Shown: positions 44,568 through 54,268 of the stretch, piece by piece
Layout of the letters: the number at the start of each line of letters is the position of its first letter
Numbering within the stretch: position 1 is the stretch's first letter
From: Thozetella sp. PMI_491
Lineage: Eukaryota > Ascomycota > Sordariomycetes > Chaetosphaeriales > Chaetosphaeriaceae
Direction of reading: 5' to 3'
Length of the DNA: 64,000 nucleotides
Assembly (NCBI GenBank): GCA_021432635.1
Contig: MU270022.1
Span: 682,001 to 746,000, forward strand
Made by a program: the position numbers and the translations under genes
The notes under the pieces: generated by a model
The model's database searches: none
Seen by the model: only the letters and a program-made list of their open reading frames with translations
Told to the model about the DNA's origin: nothing

Positions 44568-47069
44568 ATGGCATTCAAGCTTAAGAAATGGCTGGGGCAG
44601 GCCAAGGGGAAGCTTGCCCAGAAAAAGCAAGAGATGCCTTGGACTACCGATGTGTCGACCCCAGAGATAGTCAGCCAAGTCCAACAGGAGCCACCGAAGT
44701 TGCCACAGGTCATCGCGGCCCCTGTCGGTGTGCCCACTCTAGATACAAATAACCACCAGCCACAGCAGCCGTCGTATGTAGCGAGCCCGGGGACGCACCG
44801 CCAAGCCAAACGCCGCCAACCCCAACAGCAGCCAACACAAACACCACAGCCCACCCAAGTTCCTGCTGCTGTAGCCACTCCGAAGGCAAAACTCCAAAAC
44901 GACCACGAGCAGCTAGATGTAGTGATCCCAGAGACAGAGAGCCAAGTCCAACAGCGCCAAGCCCAACCCCCGCCAAACCGAGTCCTATATCCGGCCCCTG
45001 TTCCTGCTGTAGTAGCCAATCCGAAGATAAACGCCCAAGCCCAGCAGCAGTTACTACAAGCGCCACACCCTACCTCCTCCTCCGCCACTGGTGTGGCTGC
45101 CCCAGAAGCAAATAACCAGCCACGGGAACAGCTGGATGTGGCAGCCCCGGAGACGGACGGCCGAGCCCGGCAACAGCCACAAGTGTCAAACCTCAATCAA
45201 GCTCTTACTGTCGTAGCCACTCTAAAAGCAGATGGCCAAGTGGAACCGCTGCCTTCGCAAGTGCCAAAGCCCACTCTGGTTCTTACTGCTGTGGCCACTG
45301 CGGCAGCCTATACCCAATCCCAACAGCAACAGCCGCCTGTGTCGGCCTCGAATACGGAAAGCGAGGCCCAACAGCAGCCAGCGCAGGCTCCACAGCTTAC
45401 GCTTACTCTAAACGCCACTGGTGTCGCCACTACGAGGATGAATAGTGAGCCACAAGAATGGCCGGAGATTGCGTCCCCAGAGACAGAGAGCCAAGCTCAA
45501 CAGCAGCCAGTGACAGTGCCACAGCCCGCCTTGGTTCCTGCTGATGTAGCCACTCTGGATGCGAATATCCAACCACAACAACAACCGCATGTCGTGGAGA
45601 ACTCTGCACTTAGGAGCGTGCCGTATGCAGTTTCATCTGCATCTACTGAAACATCACGGACCACTGTTTCTACGCCAGTCGGAGACAACGTCTCCGAGCT
45701 GTCGCCACTCCGCAACAATGAGCCTGGACTGCATCTCCAGGGGCCATCTCAGCCGCAGAATGGACCGTGGCATGTCAACGCTCCGGAACCCCCCCATTTA
45801 CGCGGCCCGTCTATCATCCTTCTCGCATTCTTGGCAGACGGGGATCACATCCTCTCCGCTTCAAATGATAATTCAATACGGATATGGGATGCGTGGACAG
45901 GCGAAAACCTCCTAACTCACAAGCTCGACTTCCCAGGATTGCCGATATTGGGAGACTTACACCGCGATACTTCACTGGTTGCGCTGGCCTGGCAGAATCG
46001 ACTGCGAATTTGGCGTCTGAGCATGGAGGCCGGCAGACCCTCCTTATCACTGCTCAAGACTCATCATTTCTTTGAGGACATAAAATCATTGGCGTTTTGC
46101 CCCTCAGGCCGAAATATCGCGTGCATTACCAAATCTTATATTCGGATTTGGGGATCATTGACGGGAAATTTGCACCATAATATAGCCCTGGAAGCTGACC
46201 ATGTCGTCTACCCTGCCGCCTCCAAGATCATCTACTCCACACCCAATGGCGATATAACCATCCGGGATCTGGATGGAAAGGAGCGAGATAAAACCCTTCG
46301 TAACCCTGACAGGATAGCACAGCTCTCGGTGTCTGCCGGCGGTACCGTATTGGCGTCAATATCGGTGAACAAGACGCTCTGTTCATGGAACCTGGACTCA
46401 ACCGATAGTACGGCGCCGATGCGGACATTGGATCTAACAGCACACAACCAAAGCGCCCTCTGGTCATTCACAATTTCACCTAAAGGAACCAACCTCCTCA
46501 TGATCTTTGAAGACCAAACCGTCGCTTTCTGGAGAACCAAAAAAAGGGGGCCTCTTTCGAACGTCTCCAATCTTGCGGCTCCTATCCACGCTATTGCCAT
46601 ATCACCGAATTGCGATTGCATTGTTTACGAATTAGAGGACCATACAATTGGTCACAGGGCATCTAGAAAGAACAAATCGCATGCCGACTGCTTGAGTGGT
46701 CCCAGTCGAAACCCGGTGGTGAAGGTTAACGTCAGTACAAATTCGGTTCCAAGGGTATCTGACGCCAGTTCCTCCCGAACGCCGGCTAGCGGAACTACTC
46801 CTGAACCACGCACATCGGCTTCCCGAAAAGCGCGGTGGGATAAAAGTAGTACCGCCGAGCCCCTATGGAGCTCCTCCAAGCCCGACCGCTCGGACTACCA
46901 CCCCGCACCGGAAGCTACTTTCAACCCAACTAACATTGGCCCGACGAAGAGTGCTTCGTATTATTTTTCTCCCAGGGCATCATATCGTGAGCCACGAAAG
47001 TGCTACATGTGCCTCGGTTATGTAGAACATGTTCCAAATTCGTCGGACATGTGCAGATGTAGGGGCTGA
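44568..47069 (+). CDS. Gln/Pro-repeat WD40-domain protein of unknown role
   Basis: A single-exon frame of 833 residues. After a basic start (KLKKWLGQAKGKLAQKK), residues 25-340 form five or six degraded copies of a 50-60 residue unit around PETESQxQQQP...VVATPKANxQPQQQ, probably disordered. WD40-type repeats follow from about 405 to 690, the clearest being HILSASNDNSIRIWDAWTGENL, with weaker ones after it. The C-terminus has paired cysteines (CYMCLGYVEHVPNSSDMCRC) that might bind zinc. The N-terminal start resembles fungal proteins of unknown function. A scaffold role is likely from the WD40 fold; nothing more specific is visible. Confidence 0.75.
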   Translation: MAFKLKKWLGQAKGKLAQKKQEMPWTTDVSTPEIVSQVQQEPPKLPQVIAAPVGVPTLDTNNHQPQQPSYVASPGTHRQAKRRQPQQQPTQTPQPTQVPAAVATPKAKLQNDHEQLDVVIPETESQVQQRQAQPPPNRVLYPAPVPAVVANPKINAQAQQQLLQAPHPTSSSATGVAAPEANNQPREQLDVAAPETDGRARQQPQVSNLNQALTVVATLKADGQVEPLPSQVPKPTLVLTAVATAAAYTQSQQQQPPVSASNTESEAQQQPAQAPQLTLTLNATGVATTRMNSEPQEWPEIASPETESQAQQQPVTVPQPALVPADVATLDANIQPQQQPHVVENSALRSVPYAVSSASTETSRTTVSTPVGDNVSELSPLRNNEPGLHLQGPSQPQNGPWHVNAPEPPHLRGPSIILLAFLADGDHILSASNDNSIRIWDAWTGENLLTHKLDFPGLPILGDLHRDTSLVALAWQNRLRIWRLSMEAGRPSLSLLKTHHFFEDIKSLAFCPSGRNIACITKSYIRIWGSLTGNLHHNIALEADHVVYPAASKIIYSTPNGDITIRDLDGKERDKTLRNPDRIAQLSVSAGGTVLASISVNKTLCSWNLDSTDSTAPMRTLDLTAHNQSALWSFTISPKGTNLLMIFEDQTVAFWRTKKRGPLSNVSNLAAPIHAIAISPNCDCIVYELEDHTIGHRASRKNKSHADCLSGPSRNPVVKVNVSTNSVPRVSDASSSRTPASGTTPEPRTSASRKARWDKSSTAEPLWSSSKPDRSDYHPAPEATFNPTNIGPTKSASYYFSPRASYREPRKCYMCLGYVEHVPNSSDMCRCRG

Positions 47070-47301
47070 TAATTTCCTCCAAGATTCGTCTTATGAGACT
47101 CGGACATCCTGTTGCATTGCGAAGGCCGCCTTTCGTGCAGAGGTACATATCGAGGCGATGCGAGTTGGAAATAATGCAAGGAAACGTTGATGCATATAGC
47201 TTAATCTAGTTATTTCAGTTCCCATGCCATTAATCTGCATTGTACCTCTAGAGTAAGTCTAGAGGACCTTGAATTACGCTATCATATTTGTGACTATTTC
47301 C

Positions 47302-48582
47302 TTACCAATCGTCTTCCTGCTTCTGTATAGCCTCATCATACTCTGCATCGGTGAGCAATTCGCGCCATGTGCGGGAATATGGGAGGATCTCATCATCCAT
47401 CAAGTAACCCCTGTTTGGCCAAAGGCCTAACTTGACCAACATTTCCTGATTCCAAAAGAAGATTCCGAACTTTCGGTAAGGCTCGAGAGGTAGTCTTTCC
47501 AATAGTTCTCCTCTAGGGCACCGCCTTGCGAGATATGCGTAACCTCTAGGTGTGTCGAGGGTGGGTTCGGTGCAGTCTCCAGAAGGGGAGGGAGCTTCGC
47601 ATTTCGAAGCAAAGCTGCCCAGTCTAGACGTGAGCGTGGGAAGCTGATGCTGATATAGCTGAGTCTGAGTCCAATGGGAGCCTCTGAATTCGAAAGGCTG
47701 CTTCCAGAGACCTACTCCGCTCCTTCTCATGCCGTCAACAAAATCTAGGACAGCCAAGACCTGCTGGCACTCAAAGTTGTTACCCCAGTAATTCTCGATT
47801 TTGGCAAACTGGAGCCTAGTCAGGTCTGCAGGGTCCCAGGGAATACGGCCTTTCGCATAGCCAACTTTCAATTCAAAGAAGTATTGCAACCGCCAAAAAG
47901 ACATCATAATGAGTTGTTCTTCTTGCCAAGAGACCGGCCCAAGAGATCTTGCTTGAAGAATTCGGCCATGGCAGCCTTCATCTTGGCCGCTCAGGTTTGT
48001 AATCTTGTCTGCAGCATGTGCGTGGAAAGGATTTTTGCATGCAACAGGTGTTGCGAAGGCTGCGCCGCATCTCCGAAGGCATTCGTCGACGTACAAGTGC
48101 GACAGTTGATGTATATTGTGTGCAAGATGGACAAATTTACGCAGCACGGCGGATGGAGTTGTCTTGTCTAAACTGGAGGAACTAAGGGGTGCACGGAAAG
48201 CCTCAGTGCTGTGTGGGTTCCAATTGCCACTGTTCAAGAGGGATGCCGCAGTATCGTTTGTTGGGGCAAGGATTTGAACAGTCAGCGCGACTCGCTGGGC
48301 TGCATCCCATCCTTTGCTCTGAAATGATTTCGTCCGAATACGGATAACCTCTCGCATAAGAATCCGCGTCGTGGCTGGAACTGCCGACTCCAAGACAGCT
48401 TCTAATATCTCGCGGGCGCTGTTCTCAAAAGTTAAAGCGAATCTCCGACATGTTCTGGTTAAGCTCCAAAGGGAGGAGACGTCCAAGCAGCACTTGAAAA
48501 TATCCAGCAACAGTTCCGTGGGCAGCTGGTGAAGGCGAGCCTGTCGCTGCTGGTTGTTGTAGGTAGGGGATTGGCCATGCAT
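47302..48582 (-). CDS. F-box-like protein
   Basis: A single-exon frame of 426 residues. Residues 16-60 (LHQLPTELLLDIFKCC followed by LTRTCRRFAL) fit an F-box, the Skp1-binding helix set of SCF ubiquitin ligases. The rest is a helical region without recognisable repeats, ending acidic (QKQEDDW). Fungal F-box proteins of this architecture are numerous and mostly uncharacterised. A role in substrate selection for ubiquitylation is inferred from the F-box only. No link to neighbours is evident. Confidence 0.75.
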   Translation of the reverse strand: MHGQSPTYNNQQRQARLHQLPTELLLDIFKCCLDVSSLWSLTRTCRRFALTFENSAREILEAVLESAVPATTRILMREVIRIRTKSFQSKGWDAAQRVALTVQILAPTNDTAASLLNSGNWNPHSTEAFRAPLSSSSLDKTTPSAVLRKFVHLAHNIHQLSHLYVDECLRRCGAAFATPVACKNPFHAHAADKITNLSGQDEGCHGRILQARSLGPVSWQEEQLIMMSFWRLQYFFELKVGYAKGRIPWDPADLTRLQFAKIENYWGNNFECQQVLAVLDFVDGMRRSGVGLWKQPFEFRGSHWTQTQLYQHQLPTLTSRLGSFASKCEAPSPSGDCTEPTLDTPRGYAYLARRCPRGELLERLPLEPYRKFGIFFWNQEMLVKLGLWPNRGYLMDDEILPYSRTWRELLTDAEYDEAIQKQEDDW

Positions 48583-49985
48583 CTTTCTTCTAAACTTCGC
48601 GTATTGGGCTATTTCGTGAAAGTTTCCTGTGCCAGAATGGATTCATATTTGTGCTGAGCTGGAGCCTAATTCGAGATGCATACATAAGGTAGATAGGTAC
48701 CTCTAGGTACCCAAGATGAACTGCCACATACGATAGCTGCCTAACTCGAGCGGGGCCGTATGAGCCTTCATCTAGAATACTCGATATCGACATCCCCAGA
48801 AAACTCAAAAAACGAAATATCTTGCGCGAATTGATATTAAAGAATAGAGAGACTTCCAATAATTATACCCCTTGTACAGATTTCATTCTTTACAAGGATG
48901 GTTGTAGTGTATCTGGGGGCAGTAGACTACTACGGTCTTGCTATAGGCCGTGATGAACAGTGCAGATAGGCTAAGATAAGGGGGGGGCCGTCATCCTGGG
49001 GACAAAGGGAAATAAAATTGGAGATAGGACGGTCGTGCTAAAATATTCGTAATTGCCAAGGACACAGTCGTGCCACAGCCAGCCACTGTATGGCATTTGC
49101 GGAGTTGAGAGACCGATTATTTATCACCCACCCACGGAACACACGACTTATAGGGTGCCTTTGACTGACGGCAACGGCCATGAGCTCTTTTTCTTGGCAT
49201 CATGATACAGATTACTTGCCATCCCCTCTTTAACAACCATGACGAACTTAATCTCTCTCATCTTATCAACTTGCTAGCTCTAGCCATCAAGCTACCCAAC
49301 CCACGACGGGCTCTTCTATCGATCTGATTTTTTGGCGATTCGATGGCTAGACAATAATCGAATTGTTAATTATGTCGTATCTTTCTATAGAAACAAAGCT
49401 CCGCAATGTCCATATGCTAACAGCCTGGTTGTCTACGGCGTTGTTGCCTATCGCGTGCGAATAATCCTAGCGGCAACCGGTGACAAAATTGCATTGTATG
49501 AAGCCTCCATGAAAAGCAAAGGTCACGATCTAATATAATCTTCTCAGCCAAAGACCAATCGCCCAAGTAGGTGATGTACACACCACCCCAACCGTGGGTC
49601 TGGAAATAACGGAGTGGGGCTGTTTAGCTGTTTAACTGTTTAGCTGTCTGGGACTCTCAGATGCCTAGGAGACGAGCCTACAGTAGGAAGAGGCGAGTGG
49701 CTATTCCCGAGACATTTCGGGAGAACGAGGCAATGCTTCAGTATGTTGGAAAACGCCTTACTGTAGTGGCTTATAAGGGGTATGGCTTGAGGCGCAGGCC
49801 GTGGTGACAGCGACCCATTCGCCTCGCCTCCCGAATCACGTACTAATGCATATTATCTGCAAGGCGTCCTCTCAGCCGCCCCGTCACTATCACGGCTCTG
49901 GCGTCGCAGTGCCGCGCGATTCGCACCGGTCTCTCCTAGTTACAAGGTCTCGTATTTCAGAGCCGCACATGACAGTCAAGGACCG
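48583..49985. other. 1.4 kb intergenic region, no supported gene
   Basis: A short TGTTTAGC-type tandem repeat (three units) lies near 49619-49648. No gene could be supported. Confidence 0.4.
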
Positions 49986-51820
49986 ACATTTTGGGCACTT
50001 TCGATGCCACGTTAACAGGATGCATGGTAGTGTTGTCCTGCTTTGAAAGCACCGTAGAAAAACTGAATGCAAGCGATTCCGGGCCGCAGAAGTCGATAAT
50101 ATCGAGATGGCGTACTCGGACTCGTATTGTGTGGAACGAAGCCGAGATGAGGGATTATCTTGCCCTGCTCTAGGGTTAGCAGTCAGCCGTGTCTTTCCTG
50201 GTTCAGCTGTTACAGATGTTAGTCGCTATCCATTCTTGGCCATCGCATGGGGCATATTTCGAAGGCTAATGATCAATCTGGATATAGGGAGTCGGTTGAT
50301 GAGGTTCTAGAGGAAGTCAAGAGTAGTGGGAGATTTCTGAGAGAAAGAGCAAACAGGGCCCAGTCGCTGCGCCAAGCCAATCCGCAGGTCCAAGTTGCTG
50401 CTTCGGTCCTTGGGTCAAAGCGAGGCGCCAATACAATTTTCGGTGATGCAGTAACCTTACTTGAAGACAGGGAATTTGACTTCGACAACAGTATTGTCAA
50501 CTCCAAGACCTATCGCCGAGCTTGGAGGCTGTGAAGGCGCTAGTCGCAAATCAAGCTGTATCTACCAAATCCAGTACCGAGAGGGCCAAGAGCGGCGAGT
50601 CGATAATGACCCTCCCGAATATGAGCCTCGAGATGAGCTACGGCATGCTGCCTACTGGCAGACCCGAGTCAATACAGACTGTCAGAGAGACCCCAGTGGA
50701 CGGGACTGCTGAGGCCCGAAGACCAAGTGGCGACGAGCCTGACCATATCCAACTTGCGGAACTGGAGAAAGAGAAGCAAGAGCTGAAAGCGAGACTGGAA
50801 GAGAGCGAACGGGTCGTGACTGAGCTTCGAATGACAGTTTCGGAAAGCGAAGATCCAAGCCTTGTTTCAGACCTTGAGGTACATGACATCGACCATTTCG
50901 ACATACGTTTTCAACAGCTTTTCTCGTCACTGCAGAATTGGGTTCTTCTGTTCTCCAAGTTTTCGGACATGCAAGCAAGCCGCCTAACTTCGGATATCGT
51001 CGATGAGAAGTCAATAGATCGGTTATACAATACGATACTAGACGATACCGATGTCGACACTTTGATGGCAGACCGGGTGAAACGTCGCGATGTGCTCATG
51101 TTAATGATGATGTGTATCATTTGGGATTTTATTTTCACCCGCTGCCTTTTCGGCATGAGCAGAGAGGACAGGCAAAGGCTCAAAACCTATGAGAAGAGGA
51201 TTGCGGAAACTGCCAACTTCGCCCAGGGCGTGCGACGATGGCGCGCCACCGCGTTGAAGTACTAGGCTGCCAGCGAGGTCTTCCAGCAGCAGCACGATAT
51301 GGACACGGAAGCGGTCGTTCAGGAAAGTTTTCAGACTTTATCTCACTTCCTGCCACCTCCCTCCCACATGGAGGGGCAGATGTTGGAGGAGCTTCGTAAA
51401 ATCGTCAGGAAAGCCGTGACCTTGTCCGTCGAAATGCGAATGCAGCCGGCTGAGTGCACCATGCCGCCGCCCCTACAGCCCGATTACAACAGTGATGGCG
51501 AGCTGGTGGCGACAGTCGCATTTAATGCGAGCTTGACGAACGAGCGTGGCGATCGTTCGGCATCTAATGAGGAGCTCGGGGCAGAGGGGGCCGTGGTACA
51601 GATGGTCTTGTTCCCCTTGGTGGTCCGCAAAGGAAGAAACCAAGGAGACGGGGATGACGACGTCATTGTGCTCCCGGCACAGGTTCTAGTAAACCGCAAA
51701 CGTGCCACCAGCAACAGTCGGGTAATTACGAGTGTCTCACGAACTAATTGTTCGATCTGTTGGCTCCAAAGTTTTAGCAGTGGTAAGGGGCAGTCTGGAA
51801 TGCAGAATCCCTGCTCCTGA
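49985..51820 (+). pseudogene. Decayed coiled-coil gene of fungal-specific family
   Basis: Fragments of one protein occur in order. 49991-50173 reads FDATLTGCMVVLSCFE to RDYLALL; two TAGs (50171-50173 and 50177-50179) interrupt it before QSAVSFLVQLLQM. A probable intron follows, then 50250-50515 (coil and basic segment). A one-base loss near 50519 shifts the frame into 50522-51265, which holds a clear coiled coil (ELEKEKQELKARLEESE). A TAG at 51263-51265 ends that piece, and the same frame continues to 51820 (DMDTEAVVQESFQTLS, then an acidic loop and VLPAQVLVN). At least four lesions argue for a pseudogene. The family resembles fungal proteins that begin with a small-signalling N-terminal domain; function unknown. 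Confidence 0.7.
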
Positions 51821-52444
51821 GCATATGTCGTGCAGATATGAGGGTAATTTGAGCATAATCCACCATTCGTAAACCTGACCGAAATTTAATATGGAGGCAG
51901 TGTGTCGTCACTAACATAGAATCGGCCTTTTGGTTTGCCTAAAAGGCAATTGTTATCCCCGGCAAGTCCACTGAATTGCTGTGATATAGCATTGCACCTC
52001 TCAACTAGCACCTGTTGGCTAGGAGGGATGAGGGTGAGAGTCGAGTAAGGCTTACACGAGGGCTGACAAGATCCGTCTGCCGTGCATGGACAAATAGCTG
52101 GCTTGCCAACCAGCTCCCAGGGCAACTGGTCAAGTAAGCATCTTGCCATCTCAATCACTCGTTTACTAGACAGGTTATATAGTTACGTATTTATGCTTTT
52201 AACCATAATTCCGTCGGTTCCATACTAGCTCCTATTAGTGCTTACTTGCACTTACATGCTTGTAGGGGTGGTCTTGTTCACAGGCTCTGAGCAGTAGACG
52301 GAAACTCAGTTGCAAGTTTTGTGCAGGCCACGGGTTAATATTCTTGTGAGCAGACCAGCTAACTCTTTTGCCCGGTTTCTACGGGTCCATTTGCGTGGTG
52401 TATATCCATATCTAGGTATCCTGGTATCCTATCTGAGCCGGATT
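51821..52444. other. Intergenic, no feature recognised
   Basis: 3' regions of the decayed coiled-coil gene and the acyltransferase gene. Confidence 0.4.
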
Positions 52445-53845
52445 CTAACGAATCAAGGTCTGCCAGAGGTAGTCCTCCTGTAGGCGCTCCATATGGTCAT
52501 TTCTCAGCATTACCACAACTTCAACTTTCTCACCGTATTCGCGAGAGAAATCCGGGCGTTTTCTAGGCAAGATAATGCAAACACCATCCGCCTCCGTGTA
52601 AGGAAGTCGGATGAAATCTGCCTTCCCGAGACCGCCACCAAAGCACAAGTCATACAAATCAAAGGTAGCCCAGCTTGTGATAGTTAGGTCGCGACTAGAG
52701 AAGAGATCCCAGCCTACAAATATCTTTCCGGGGTTTTCTGATTTGTTGACTAGTCGGCATATCTCCGCAACATGGCCGGAGGTGATCTTCGCAGGCGAGG
52801 TGGACTCTGCAATGGCGTCACAGACCCCCGAGAGCCTTCGCGCAGCCCCCGTATTAGAATAGACCAGGCCCTCTGTAGCTAATTTAGCGAGGGCATAGAC
52901 GACCATGTTGCCTAAATATGGACCGCCGGACGAGGAATGTTTTCCCTCGACCCGTGGCCGACCGTTGACAGCGATTGCCAGTCGACTAGTGTGGAACGAA
53001 TGATTGCCTTCATTCCCGTGCATACGAGCACGAGTAATAGAAGACCATAAAAGGGCGCAAAGAACTGTGTTTATGGTCTGTGGGAATTTGGAGGAACTGC
53101 GCAATGCCTCTCGATGTGCATTGATTCGCTCGATTGGAATTGAGAACAAGGTTGATGTGCAGGCTGGAAAGCTCGTTGGTATGGTTGGCGGTTGTGTGGA
53201 AAACTCAGGGTGCAATGCCAGCAGACTTTCGAGTGACTCTTGTGCTGACACATTGAGGCCAGAGTGAAGCATGTCAGAAAGGCGATTGAGTCTTGTTCCG
53301 GCTATGGCTGGGCCCTCTAGCTCGGGACTAGTGGTATTTCGAGCCCAAAGTCCGAGGACCTCCGTAAATCCTTTGGCGTCGACCGAGCTGTGATGCATAC
53401 AGACACATAGACCAATGCCCTCATGATCCCCAAAGCTGAATAATCCTGCTGCGAAGACACGAGCTCCTGCTGTCTCGGATACCTGATCTGTGAGATCAGA
53501 CACAGGCCATACTCGCTCCGGAATAGCTCGAGAGGGCATGTTTTGAGCAGATAGCTCCTTATACGATGCTTCTATCGAGCCCATGTCGAGAATCTTGGGC
53601 GTTATTTCGGGCACAGCCCACCGGATTTCCAGATTGGAGGGGTTCCCTTGACGCGAGTTCGACTGAGAAACCCGACCAGAGATCCATGGAACGCTCTTTA
53701 CGGTAGTCTCAAGTCCGGCTTGAAGGCTTTCCGAGATTGAATCGATAGTCCTTGCTGTGCGAAATGTCATCAGAACTCGAATATAAGTTTTGGGCATCAG
53801 CAGGTCTAATGGAGTTAGAGCCTCAGTAACGAATGTGGTAGCCAT
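52445..53845 (-). CDS. BAHD/trichothecene O-acyltransferase-like enzyme
   Basis: A single-exon frame of 466 residues. The acyl-CoA-dependent transferase family (PF02458 type) is shown by the catalytic HxxxD in HHSSVDAKG (His152, Asp156) and by the C-terminal structural motif, here DLCFGGGLGKADF in place of DFGWG. Length and two-domain layout fit. Such enzymes acylate hydroxyl or amino groups of secondary metabolites in the cytosol, using acetyl- or other acyl-CoA. The gene is divergent from a Zn2Cys6 regulator 423 bases away, a common arrangement for a metabolite-modifying pair. Acceptor substrate unknown. Confidence 0.88.
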   Translation of the reverse strand: MATTFVTEALTPLDLLMPKTYIRVLMTFRTARTIDSISESLQAGLETTVKSVPWISGRVSQSNSRQGNPSNLEIRWAVPEITPKILDMGSIEASYKELSAQNMPSRAIPERVWPVSDLTDQVSETAGARVFAAGLFSFGDHEGIGLCVCMHHSSVDAKGFTEVLGLWARNTTSPELEGPAIAGTRLNRLSDMLHSGLNVSAQESLESLLALHPEFSTQPPTIPTSFPACTSTLFSIPIERINAHREALRSSSKFPQTINTVLCALLWSSITRARMHGNEGNHSFHTSRLAIAVNGRPRVEGKHSSSGGPYLGNMVVYALAKLATEGLVYSNTGAARRLSGVCDAIAESTSPAKITSGHVAEICRLVNKSENPGKIFVGWDLFSSRDLTITSWATFDLYDLCFGGGLGKADFIRLPYTEADGVCIILPRKRPDFSREYGEKVEVVVMLRNDHMERLQEDYLWQTLIR

Positions 53846-54268
53846 TTTGTCTGTGGGAGGAAATAGGTTGCAGATTCACAGCGCAGAAGAGTTAAATAGA
53901 TGCTATTGCTCCTTGATCTACTCACCAGCCTACCAACTATATATATATATATAATCGTGTCGCCCATTCATACGTAGGTTGTCAAGCCGGGTGCGCGGGC
54001 CCGCGGGCCCGTGGCCCCTTTCACTGCATTACTGGAAGTGGGCCTGTCCATGCTCAATGATTCGCTACGAAGGCTGTCGCAGTTGCCTCTGGAATTATGC
54101 AAGGGACACGAGTCAGTTCTTGGCTGCGAACCTCCGTGCGAGACTCCCAATAGCACCAGGTTTCGGGTGCACGGAGCCGCGGACGCGCGGAACCGACCAC
54201 CTTTTCACCGTGAACTTTCCACATTCTCCCCCCCCAAACCAAGCTCGCCTGTCGGGGATTTGACCACT
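53846..54268. promoter_or_regulatory. Divergent promoter region with (AT)n tract
   Basis: The 423-base spacer between acyltransferase and Zn2Cys6 gene holds an (AT)8 tract at about 53938-53953. A GC-rich palindromic stretch (GCGGGCCCGCGGGCCCG) lies at about 53995-54011. Shared control of both genes is plausible but unproven. Confidence 0.45.
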
